10,684 nucleotides of DNA from Lachnospiraceae bacterium (GTDB lineage Bacteria; Bacillota; Clostridia; Lachnospirales; Anaerotignaceae). Below, in pieces: positions 1 to 6,349 of this stretch. The notes under the pieces were generated by a model. It made no database searches and was not told the origin of the DNA. It saw nothing but the letters and a program-made list of their open reading frames with translations. The stretch is from positions 1 through 10,684 of the forward strand of contig JAQVIB010000049.1 in assembly GCA_028695945.1 (NCBI GenBank), in the 5' to 3' direction. A program made the translations under genes and the position numbers. The stretch's first letter is position 1. Each line of letters begins with the position of its first letter.

Positions 1-2
1 CA

Positions 3-2552
3 ACAGTAGGTACAGTAACAGAAATATATGATTATTTAAGGCTGTTATTTGCACGAATAGGCACACCGCATTGTCCTAAATGTGGCAGAGAAATAAGAAA
101 ACAAACCATAGATCAAATTGTTGACCAAGTTCTTGCCTTGCCAGAGAGAACTAAATTTATGCTTCTTGCACCTGTTGTAAAAGGCAGAAAGGGTGAACAC
201 ATCAAACTTCTGGAGGATGCCAAGAAAAGCGGATATGCCCGTGTAAGGGTAGACGGCATTATTTATGAACTTAGCGAGGAAATTAAGCTTGCAAAGAACA
301 ATAAGCATACAATAGAAATAGTTGTAGATAGGCTTGTTATACGAGAAGGAATACAAAAGCGTCTTTCCGAATCTATTGAAACTGTTATGGCACTCTCTGG
401 TGGATTACTGGTAGTTAACAATACGGATACGGATAAGGATATGCTGTTTAGCCAAAATTTTGCCTGCCCAGATTGTGGCATTAGCTTAGGAGATATTGAA
501 CCAAGGCTTTTTTCCTTTAATAATCCAAGTGGTGCCTGCCCTGAATGTACAGGTCTTGGTGTTCAAATGAAATTTGATCCTGACTTGGTTGTTCCTAATA
601 AGGCACTAAGTATTAAACAAGGTGCAATTTGTGCCCCTGGATATAATTCCATTGCTAATTCGGATAGTATGAGTGCAGTTTTGTTTGAGGCACTTTCTAA
701 AAAATATGGTTTTAGCCTGGATACACCTTTTAAAGAGTTACCACAAAATATAGTGGATATTATTTTTTATGGAACCAAAGGTGAGAAAATTTCAATTAAT
801 TATAAGAATGCCAATGGCGGAGGAACATACGCTTATAATTTTGAAGGAGTTATTAATAATCTTCAAAGAAGATATTCTGAAACTTCTGAAACAATGAGGC
901 AGGATTATGAAGAGTATATGACGAATATTAGCTGTCCAACATGTAATGGAGATAGGCTTAAACCTGAAGTATTAGCAATTACTGTTGGTGATAAAAATAT
1001 TTCTGAAGTTACTCAACTTTCGGTTAAAGAAATTCAGAAGTTTTTTGCATCATTAAAATTGAATAGCAGAGATACAATGATTGCCGACCAAATTCTTAAA
1101 GAAATTAATGCACGTATTGGCTTTTTAGTGGACGTAGGTTTGGAATATCTTACTCTTTCACGTGCGGCAGGTACTCTTTCTGGTGGTGAGGCACAACGAA
1201 TTCGCCTTGCAACTCAAATTGGGTCTGGACTTGTGGGTGTAGTTTATATTTTAGATGAACCGAGTATTGGTTTGCACCAAAGGGACAATGATAAGTTGAT
1301 AAAAACACTAAAAAACCTTCGTGATATTGGAAACTCACTTATAGTGGTTGAACACGACGAGGATACAATGCTTGAAAGTGATCACATTGTTGATATTGGC
1401 CCAGCCGCAGGTGAAAAAGGCGGAGAAGTTATTTTTTCGGGAACAGTAGAGGATATAATGAAGTGTGAAAAATCTGTTACGGGACAATATTTAAGCGGAG
1501 CAAAGGTTATACCTGTTCCTAAAGTAAGACGTCCTGTTGACCAGACTAATATGCTTAAAATTATTGGAGCAGAGGCAAACAATCTTAAAAAAATAAATGT
1601 GGATATACCTCTTGGTATTTTCACATGTGTTACAGGTGTAAGCGGTTCGGGTAAATCTTCTTTGGTAAACGAAATTTTGTATAAACGTCTTGCCAGAGAC
1701 TTGAATAGAGCCAAATGCAAGCCTGCTATGCATATGGACATGACTGGAACTGAAAAGCTGGACAAAATAATAAATATAGACCAATCGCCAATAGGTAGAA
1801 CACCACGAAGCAATCCTGCCACATACACAGGGCTTTTTGACCTTATTAGAGATGTTTTTGCTCAAACAACAGAAGCAAAAATGCGTGGTTACAAAAAAGG
1901 TCGTTTCAGTTTTAATGTAAAGGGTGGAAGATGTGAGGCATGCAGTGGTGATGGTATAGTTAAAATTGAAATGCATTTTTTGCCTGACATTTTTGTTCCA
2001 TGTGAAGTTTGCCATGGCAAGCGGTATAATCGTGAAACACTTGAGGTTAAATACAAAGGTAAAACTATTTCTGATGTACTGGAAATGACGGTGGAGGATG
2101 CATTAGAATTTTTTGCTAACCTACCTAAGTTAAGAAACAAATTACAAACCCTTTACGATGTTGGGCTTAGCTATGTAAGGCTTGGTCAGTCCTCTACAAC
2201 ACTTTCAGGTGGAGAGGCACAAAGGGTTAAGTTAGCAACTGAACTTAGCCGAAGAAGTACAGGACGCACCATGTATATTTTAGATGAACCAACAACAGGT
2301 TTGCATACTGCTGATGTACACAAGCTTATAGAGATTTTACAGTGCCTGGCAGAGGGTGGAAATACAGTTGTTGTAATAGAGCATAATTTAGACGTTATTA
2401 AAACGGCGGATTATATTATAGACCTTGGGCCAGAGGGTGGTGACGGAGGCGGAGAGATTGTTTCCGTTGGTACTCCAGAGGAGGTTGCAGAAAATACAGG
2501 GTCTTATACAGGGAAATATTTGAAAAAGTATCTAAACAGGTTGACAAACTAA
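3..2552 (+). CDS. uvrA: UvrA, excinuclease ABC subunit A (5' end outside window)
   Basis: UvrA is the dimeric ATPase that finds bulky DNA lesions and loads UvrB in nucleotide excision repair. The frame is open from base 3 (TVGTVTEIYDYLRLLFARIG...) to TAA at 2550-2552, giving 849 residues. UvrA is usually about 940-950 residues, so roughly the first 95-100, including the first Walker A, lie off the left edge. Visible in order: a CPKCG pair (72-83); the UvrB-binding and insertion region; a zinc module CPDCG...CPEC (465-548); CPTC (933-944); ABC signature LSGGEAQRIRLA (1176-1211); Walker B ILDEPS (about 1245-1265); second Walker A GVSGSGKSS (1635-1661); C-terminal zinc module CEACSGDG...CEVCHGKRYN (1932-2012); second signature LSGGEAQRVKLA (2202-2237); second Walker B ILDEPTTGLH (from about 2274). 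No frameshift or missing catalytic residue is visible. The first in-window ATG at 159 and alternative starts near 138 are internal, not true starts. Identification is very secure. Confidence 0.98.
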   Translation, partial: TVGTVTEIYDYLRLLFARIGTPHCPKCGREIRKQTIDQIVDQVLALPERTKFMLLAPVVKGRKGEHIKLLEDAKKSGYARVRVDGIIYELSEEIKLAKNNKHTIEIVVDRLVIREGIQKRLSESIETVMALSGGLLVVNNTDTDKDMLFSQNFACPDCGISLGDIEPRLFSFNNPSGACPECTGLGVQMKFDPDLVVPNKALSIKQGAICAPGYNSIANSDSMSAVLFEALSKKYGFSLDTPFKELPQNIVDIIFYGTKGEKISINYKNANGGGTYAYNFEGVINNLQRRYSETSETMRQDYEEYMTNISCPTCNGDRLKPEVLAITVGDKNISEVTQLSVKEIQKFFASLKLNSRDTMIADQILKEINARIGFLVDVGLEYLTLSRAAGTLSGGEAQRIRLATQIGSGLVGVVYILDEPSIGLHQRDNDKLIKTLKNLRDIGNSLIVVEHDEDTMLESDHIVDIGPAAGEKGGEVIFSGTVEDIMKCEKSVTGQYLSGAKVIPVPKVRRPVDQTNMLKIIGAEANNLKKINVDIPLGIFTCVTGVSGSGKSSLVNEILYKRLARDLNRAKCKPAMHMDMTGTEKLDKIINIDQSPIGRTPRSNPATYTGLFDLIRDVFAQTTEAKMRGYKKGRFSFNVKGGRCEACSGDGIVKIEMHFLPDIFVPCEVCHGKRYNRETLEVKYKGKTISDVLEMTVEDALEFFANLPKLRNKLQTLYDVGLSYVRLGQSSTTLSGGEAQRVKLATELSRRSTGRTMYILDEPTTGLHTADVHKLIEILQCLAEGGNTVVVIEHNLDVIKTADYIIDLGPEGGDGGGEIVSVGTPEEVAENTGSYTGKYLKKYLNRLTN

Positions 2553-2570
2553 GTGTAATAATTGTACCAT
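2541..2570 (+). promoter_or_regulatory. Candidate sigma-A promoter over the uvrA stop codon
   Basis: A perfect TTGACA lies at 2541-2546 within the last uvrA codons. TACCAT at 2565-2570 follows after an 18-bp spacer and matches four of six -10 bases. Transcription would start near 2577, about 33 bases before the ATG at 2610. No terminator is visible between uvrA and the next gene, so read-through from uvrA is an alternative. The -10 is weak and the call rests mainly on the -35. Confidence 0.4.
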
Positions 2571-2609
2571 ATATAGGGATTATGAAAATTGCTATGGAGG
2601 GTGCATTTT

Positions 2610-2924
2610 ATGTGTAATTGTGATACAAAAAAAGATTATGTTGAAACCTATGCGAGTGCTCAAAAAGACCTGCTTAAATACTTTAGTTGTGATGAAGACT
2701 TTTTTGTTAAGTACATGAGTGAATTTACTTGGTCGGTTAAAAATGATGAGGATTTCTACTTTCTTTATTACTGGAATGAAGACGGGAAAAGAAAAGATGC
2801 GGTGGTTGTTAAGAAAAATGGAGAGCCTATGATTTTTAAAACGGAACAATACACAATGATTATTGGTATAGATTGTGTTAAAATTGGTTTCATATTTGAC
2901 AACGAAAATAAAAAAGAAGTCTAA
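2610..2924 (+). CDS. Unrecognised 104-residue protein
   Basis: I do not recognise this family. ATG 2610 is chosen because GGAGGG (2596-2601) sits 8 bases upstream. The in-frame TTG at 2589 and GTG at 2601 would lie before or on that site. The product is 104 residues, with no signal peptide and no membrane segment, so it is probably cytosolic. It is rich in acidic and aromatic residues (for example DEDFYFLYYWNEDGK at about 46-60), starts MCNC, and has further cysteines at 27 and 89. The N-terminal half is probably helical; the C-terminal half (about 62-97) alternates charged and hydrophobic stretches ending TMIIGIDCVKIGFIFDN, which suggests beta strands. It lies 57 bases after uvrA in the same direction and is followed by a strong hairpin, so it may be monocistronic or the last gene of a uvrA read-through unit. 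The good ribosome binding site and flanking signals support a real gene. Function is unknown. Confidence 0.75.
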   Translation: MCNCDTKKDYVETYASAQKDLLKYFSCDEDFFVKYMSEFTWSVKNDEDFYFLYYWNEDGKRKDAVVVKKNGEPMIFKTEQYTMIIGIDCVKIGFIFDNENKKEV

Positions 2925-2930
2925 AAGAAG

Positions 2931-2985
2931 AGGGTGCATACGTTAACTTGGATTTAATGCTATTCCAAGAAAATGTATGCACCCT
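2931..2985 (+). terminator. Strong long hairpin after the unknown gene
   Basis: AGGGTGCATAC (2931-2941) is perfectly complementary to GTATGCACCCT (2975-2985). Inside it, GTT/AAT can pair (2942-2944 with 2972-2974, one G-T wobble) and CTTGG (2947-2951) pairs with CCAAG (2965-2969), leaving an apical loop of about 11-13 bases. The structure begins 6 bases after the stop codon at 2924. The downstream sequence is TTAACTTGAGTTTT, not a clean T-run, so it is either a modest terminator or a 3'-end stabilising or regulatory structure. Confidence 0.55.
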
Positions 2986-3006
2986 TAACTTGAGTTTTAT
3001 GCTATT
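2943..3006 (+). repeat. Pair of 22-bp imperfect direct repeats upstream of the AraC-type gene
   Basis: Copy 1 is 2943-2964 and copy 2 is 2985-3006. Both start TTAACTTG and end ATGCTATT; the six central bases are GATTTA and AGTTTT. Identity is 19 of 22 and the copies start 42 bp apart, about four helical turns, so they lie on the same DNA face. Copy 1 lies inside the hairpin at 2931-2985. A -10-like TATTAT is at 3024-3029 with no good -35; copy 2 occupies the -35 position. AraC/Rob-type proteins bind asymmetric sites of about 20 bp, so these are candidate binding sites for the regulator starting at 3124. That role is inference. Confidence 0.5.
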
Positions 3007-3123
3007 TGTTTGAAAAGTTATGTTATTATAGTAAATTTGATGACATGACATTACAACGCAAAAAAAGTCAAGAGCCATAAAACAAATGCTGATAGAATTA
3101 ACTCATACGGAAGGAGGAGGAAA

Positions 3124-3999
3124 ATGGATTGGATTACAGGAATACAACGTGCACTTGACTATACTGAGTTACACCTCACAGAAGATATTGACTATGAAGT
3201 GGTGGCAAAACAAGCCTACTCATCTGCATTTTATTTTCAACGAATGTTCAGTATGCTGTGTGGGTTTACTATAAGCGACTATGTACGTATGCGTCGTCTT
3301 TCGCTTGCCGCAGATGAACTGTATCGCACAAATACCAAAGTAATTGATATTGCACTAAAATATGGATACGAAACTCCAGAAAGTTTCTCGCGTGCATTTA
3401 TGCGATTTCATGGAATTAGTCCAACAGAAGCAAGGCATGGTGGAAATATCAAATCCTTTTCAAGACTCTCCGTAAAACTTATTTTATCAGGAGGTAATAC
3501 AATGGATTACAGGATTGAAACAAAAGATGCTATTAAGGTTATTTGCAAGAAAAAACAAGTTAGTAAGCCACAGGGTGATACAGCGGTTGCAGACATTTCT
3601 GCATTTTGGAATGAATGCATTGAAAATGGAACGATGGAAAATCTTTGCAAATGTGCCAAGTTTGATAATTTAAATGGAATTTTAGGTATTTGTTTTTCCG
3701 GAGAAATGGCAGATTGCCAGTTTCCTTATGGAATTGGAGCAGAATATAATGGTGGCTCTATAGAGGATGAGGGGTTTGACATCATTGAAATACCTGCGTA
3801 TACCTATGCTGTTTTTACTTGTAAAGGGAAAATGCCAAATGCTTTCCAAAAGACATATCAACAAATTTGCACCGAGTTTTTCCCACAAAGTAATTATGAA
3901 TACGGCAATGGAGTAGAACTTGAAGTTTATCCTTCAGCAGATACTCAAAATCCAGACTATACCTGTGAAATTTGGATTGCAGTAAACGAGAAAAAGTAA
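3124..3999 (+). CDS. AraC-family transcription regulator with GyrI-like effector domain (Rob-like)
   Basis: This is a 291-residue two-domain DNA-binding regulator. Residues about 1-107 form the AraC/XylS double helix-turn-helix: first HTH around DYEVVAKQAYSSAFYFQRMF, second around VIDIALKYGYETPESFSRAF, with the family ending FHGISPTEAR. Residues about 127-290 resemble a GyrI-like (AraC effector-binding) domain, beginning MDYRIE and ending in the typical VELEVYP...CEIWIAV pattern. Glu265 and Glu267 lie where this fold often carries a ligand-contacting acidic residue. The order of HTH then effector domain is that of E. coli Rob, which senses small hydrophobic or cationic compounds; the ligand here is unknown. 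ATG 3124 is preceded by GGAGGAGG (3113-3120). The gene is preceded by the hypothetical gene at 2610 and by the direct repeats, and is convergent with the helicase gene, so it is probably monocistronic. No transporter or enzyme target lies directly beside it. Family assignment is secure, target unknown. Confidence 0.93.
   Translation: MDWITGIQRALDYTELHLTEDIDYEVVAKQAYSSAFYFQRMFSMLCGFTISDYVRMRRLSLAADELYRTNTKVIDIALKYGYETPESFSRAFMRFHGISPTEARHGGNIKSFSRLSVKLILSGGNTMDYRIETKDAIKVICKKKQVSKPQGDTAVADISAFWNECIENGTMENLCKCAKFDNLNGILGICFSGEMADCQFPYGIGAEYNGGSIEDEGFDIIEIPAYTYAVFTCKGKMPNAFQKTYQQICTEFFPQSNYEYGNGVELEVYPSADTQNPDYTCEIWIAVNEKK
3489..3504 (+). promoter_or_regulatory. Internal ribosome binding site and in-frame ATG at the domain boundary
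   Basis: AGGAGG (3489-3494) precedes an ATG (3502-3504) by 7 bases, as good a start signal as any in the window. The ATG is in frame with the regulator and is its Met127, the first residue of the GyrI-like domain. Translation from it would give a free 165-residue effector-binding protein (3502-3999). The same bases encode the linker residues Ser-Gly-Gly-Asn-Thr-Met, so the match could come from Gly-Gly codons alone. Use as a start is not shown by sequence. Confidence 0.4.
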
Positions 4000-4016
4000 A
4001 CAATACAGAATTGCCG

Positions 4017-4049
4017 AAAGCATCTTCCAAAATTAAGTGAAGGTGCTTT
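4017..4049 (+). terminator. Hairpin after the AraC-type gene
   Basis: AAAGCATCTTC (4017-4027) pairs with GAAGGTGCTTT (4039-4049) over 11 bp with one G-T wobble and an 11-base loop. It begins 18 bases after the regulator stop codon. The 3' arm ends in TTT and is followed by ACTTATG, so the T-tract is short. It is a probable but weak terminator for the regulator transcript. Confidence 0.5.
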
Positions 4050-4075
4050 ACTTATGTAGAACAGCAGTAAAAATG

Positions 4076-4103
4076 ACGCCAACCATAAAAAAATGGTTGG
4101 CGT
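4076..4103. terminator. Bidirectional terminator between convergent genes
   Basis: ACGCCAACCAT (4076-4086) and ATGGTTGGCGT (4093-4103) form a perfect 11-bp stem with a six-A loop. On the + strand it is followed, after AACCAAAGAA, by TTTTTATTATATTTTTT; on the - strand it is followed closely by CATTTTTAC. It lies 77 bases after the regulator stop and 86 bases after the helicase stop, so it can serve both. The remaining bases to 4189 are AT-rich with no gene visible. Confidence 0.75.
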
Positions 4104-4189
4104 AACCAAAGAATTTTTATTATATTTTTTACTTGAGAGTTAGTGGTTCAATAATAAAGCTCATTTATATATTTTAAAAGGATTTATAT

Positions 4190-5872
4190 TTAGTTTTCTT
4201 CGGATTTTCTATCGGAGTTATGCTTTTTGTTTTTATCGTGTCCGCCGTTCTTTTTAACTTTAACCTTTTTAGCTTTTTCAATATTTATTTTTTTACCCTT
4301 AATTTTGTTGCCTTCCATACCTTCAATTATATCCTTGGCATATTCATAAGGTACATCAACGTAGGTGTAGTCATCATAAATCTCAATTGAGCCAATAAGT
4401 TTACCTGGCACGCCTGTTTCGCCTGCAAAAGCACCAACAATATCCTTTGCACGAATTTGGTTCTTTTTGCCTGCATTCACAAAAAGACGAACCATTTCTC
4501 TTGATGGGTCAATATCCCTTTTGCTGCCTACATATCTATTTGGTGCATTAAGGTCATTTTCAGAATCACTGTAATCGCTTACTTTTTCTCCAAGCTGTAG
4601 CTTGAGAAGGGCGGCGGCTACATCCATAGCAGCCACATCATCATTAAGCATGTTTTCCACTAAATCAATATATTTGTTGAGGTTACCTTCTTCAATTGTT
4701 GTCTTAATCTTTTCTACAAAAAGATTTGTTTTGGTAGTCTCAATATCATCAAGGGTGGGCAGTTTCTGCTGGATGATTTTTGTTTTAGCATAACGCATAA
4801 TATCTCTAAGCTTATAAATTTCCTTACCAGTGCAAAATGTAAAAGCCTTACCACTTTTCCCTGCACGTCCTGTACGTCCAATACGGTGTACATAATATTC
4901 TTCATCTTGTGGAATATCATAGTTAAATACAACATCTACGTCATCAACGTCAATACCACGTGCCGCAACGTCTGTTGCAACAAGAATTTCAATAGAGCCG
5001 TTTCTGAATTTCTGCATAACTCTGTCACGTTGACCTTGCTTAAGGTCGCCATGAAGTCCGTCAGCAAAATAACCTCTACCTAAAAGTTGTTCAACAATAT
5101 CGTCTACCTTACGCTTTGTATTGCAGAAAATGATTGTAAGTTTTGGCTCGTGAATGTCAATAAGACGGCAAAGTGCCTCAAGCTTATTTTTTTCTTTAAC
5201 ATCAAAATAAATCTGTTCAATTTTAGGAACAGTAAGCTCTTTACGGTTAACCTTAACAAGTTCTGGTTCTTTTAAAAACTTCTTTGTTAAGTCCATAATA
5301 GCAGGGCTCATTGTGGCAGAGAACATAACTGTTTGATGGTCTTCTGGGATTTCTTTAAGAATTGTTTCAATATCATCCCTAAAGCCCATATCCAGCATTT
5401 CATCAGCTTCATCAAGCACAGCATATTTAACGGTTTCCATTTTAAGTGTACGCCTACGCATATGGTCCATAACACGACCTGGTGTACCAATAATAACCTG
5501 TACGCCTTTTTTAAGGGCCATAATTTGTCTGTCAATTGGCTGACCACCGTAGATAGGCAGTACCATTATATTACTTGTAAATTTAAGGAGTTTTCTGAAT
5601 TCTTCGCTTACCTGTATAGCTAGTTCTCTGGTAGGGCAAAGAATAACCGCCTGTAGGTGTCTGTCTTTAGGGTTTATCATTTCAAGGCAAGGTATGCCAA
5701 AAGATGCTGTTTTACCTGTGCCTGTTTGGCTTTGACCAATAACGTCTTTTCCAGACATAATAATTGGTATTGCTTGTGATTGGATAGGAGTTGCTTCCTC
5801 AAAACCCATATCAAGTACTGCTTTAAGTGTGTTATTAGATAAATTCATTTCTTCAAATCTTAAGTTTTCCAT
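4190..5872 (-). CDS. deaD: DEAD-box RNA helicase with DbpA-type RNA-binding domain
   Basis: This is a 560-residue ATP-dependent RNA helicase, expected to act in the cytosol on ribosome assembly, mRNA turnover or cold adaptation, as DeaD/CshA-type proteins do. Motifs by residue: Q motif (Phe6, Gln31), Walker A SQTGTGKT (48-55), PTRELA (80-85), GG (109-110), TPGR (130-133), DEAD (154-157), SAT (185-187), HGDLKQ (274-279), ATDVAARGID (299-308), HRIGRTGR (329-336). Residues about 460-533 form a DbpA-type RNA-binding domain (VRLFVNAG...IKGKKINIEKAK), then a lysine-rich tail to 560. The start is the ATG at 5872, because AAAGGA lies 8 bases upstream and the Q motif starts right after it. A start at 5950 would add 26 residues outside the family pattern and would overlap the promoter at 5941-5969. 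All catalytic motifs are intact. The choice among deaD, cshA and dbpA names is uncertain; the DbpA domain does not prove 23S-specific DbpA function. Confidence 0.95.
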   Translation of the reverse strand: MENLRFEEMNLSNNTLKAVLDMGFEEATPIQSQAIPIIMSGKDVIGQSQTGTGKTASFGIPCLEMINPKDRHLQAVILCPTRELAIQVSEEFRKLLKFTSNIMVLPIYGGQPIDRQIMALKKGVQVIIGTPGRVMDHMRRRTLKMETVKYAVLDEADEMLDMGFRDDIETILKEIPEDHQTVMFSATMSPAIMDLTKKFLKEPELVKVNRKELTVPKIEQIYFDVKEKNKLEALCRLIDIHEPKLTIIFCNTKRKVDDIVEQLLGRGYFADGLHGDLKQGQRDRVMQKFRNGSIEILVATDVAARGIDVDDVDVVFNYDIPQDEEYYVHRIGRTGRAGKSGKAFTFCTGKEIYKLRDIMRYAKTKIIQQKLPTLDDIETTKTNLFVEKIKTTIEEGNLNKYIDLVENMLNDDVAAMDVAAALLKLQLGEKVSDYSDSENDLNAPNRYVGSKRDIDPSREMVRLFVNAGKKNQIRAKDIVGAFAGETGVPGKLIGSIEIYDDYTYVDVPYEYAKDIIEGMEGNKIKGKKINIEKAKKVKVKKNGGHDKNKKHNSDRKSEEN

Positions 5873-5940
5873 TAAAAAATCCTTTCGTATTGCTGACAAA
5901 ATTAATTTTTTTGCCAATAGATAAAAATAGTTTACGGGTA

Positions 5941-5969
5941 AGTATATCAATAATATAGGTAAAAAGCAA
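5941..5969 (-). promoter_or_regulatory. Extended -10 promoter of the helicase gene
   Basis: Reading the - strand, TTGCTT (5969-5964) is followed after exactly 17 bp by TATACT (5946-5941), with TGA directly before it (extended -10, TGn). Transcription would start near 5934, leaving about 60 bases of leader before the ATG at 5872. The leader has no strong hairpin that I can see. Confidence 0.65.
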
Positions 5970-5998
5970 TGATATTATTAAAATTTTGAAAATTTTTA

Positions 5999-6029
5999 TT
6001 GACAATTGAAAGTTTTATGGTAATATAAT
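5999..6029 (+). promoter_or_regulatory. Promoter of the pheST T-box transcript
   Basis: TTGACA (5999-6004) is a perfect -35. TAATAT (6021-6026) follows after 16 bp with TGG directly before it (extended -10); the overlapping TATAAT (6024-6029) matches consensus better but gives a 19-bp spacer. Transcription would start at about 6033-6036, just upstream of the T-box leader. Confidence 0.8.
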
Positions 6030-6033
6030 GAGG

Positions 6034-6320
6034 ATATAAAACTTTTAAAGGCAGTGAAGGTGAAAAGTAGATGGTTTAAAACCTTTCAGAGATAAAATGC
6101 TATAGCTGAGAGCATTTTTAGGGAAAAACTATTGAAGTTCCCACCAGAGCCGATTTTCTGAATTATTATATTCAATATTTAGTAGGAAAATACGTGGGTG
6201 CACGTTATGCACAAGTGCTTGTTAGAGCACAATAAGTGCCTGCAATAGCAGGAATTTGGGTGGTACCACGGAATTGTAGCCTTCGTCCCTTTATGTAAGG
6301 GGAACTGAAGGCTTTTTTGT
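6034..6320 (+). ncRNA. T-box riboswitch leader, Phe-specific, upstream of pheST
   Basis: This 5' leader senses uncharged tRNA-Phe and controls termination before pheS. The base of stem I has the usual kink-turn layout: GAAAA (6062-6066) pairs with TTTTC (6153-6157), and TGGT (6072-6075) pairs with ACCA (6143-6146), with GTAGA and GAGCCGA between. Just above, TTC at 6138-6140 in GAAGTTCCC is the likely specifier codon, matching tRNA-Phe anticodon GAA. A stem I upper hairpin is AAAATGCT/AGCATTTT (6094-6118). Further hairpins are GTGCT/AGCAC (6215-6230) and stem III CCTGC/GCAGG (6239-6252). The T-box core TGGGTGGTACCACGG (6257-6271) contains TGGT (6261-6264), which pairs with the ACCA end of the tRNA. 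The terminator follows. The class is certain; the specifier is inferred from position and from the downstream genes. Confidence 0.95.
6278..6318 (+). terminator. Regulated T-box terminator
   Basis: AGCCTTC (6278-6284) pairs with GAAGGCT (6307-6313), and CCCTT (6287-6291) with AAGGG (6297-6301), followed by a six-T run (6313-6318). This intrinsic terminator should form when tRNA-Phe is charged. It ends 31 bases before pheS and competes with the antiterminator built on the T-box core just upstream. Confidence 0.93.
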
Positions 6321-6349
6321 TGCATAAATTTTGAAAGGAGCAAATTAAA

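Noticed and set aside
1176..2237. Repeated LSGGEAQR-coding segments within uvrA
   Set aside because: UvrA naturally contains two ABC ATPase domains, so the two signature motifs are expected and not a recent duplication.
2592..2939. 115-residue open frame on the - strand opposite the unknown gene
   Set aside because: It begins and ends in the two copies of GAGGGTGCAT, which explains its MHP-type ends. It has no ribosome binding site, and the + strand gene has clear start signals, so this is a shadow.
5873..5950. 26-residue N-terminal extension of the helicase
   Set aside because: The longer frame starts inside the promoter -10 region and has no ribosome binding site, while the ATG at 5872 has AAAGGA at the right spacing and begins just before the Q motif.
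6094..6118. AAAATGCT/AGCATTTT hairpin followed by T's, resembling a terminator
   Set aside because: The stem is AT-rich and lies within stem I of the T-box leader, so it is part of the tRNA-binding structure and not a separate terminator.
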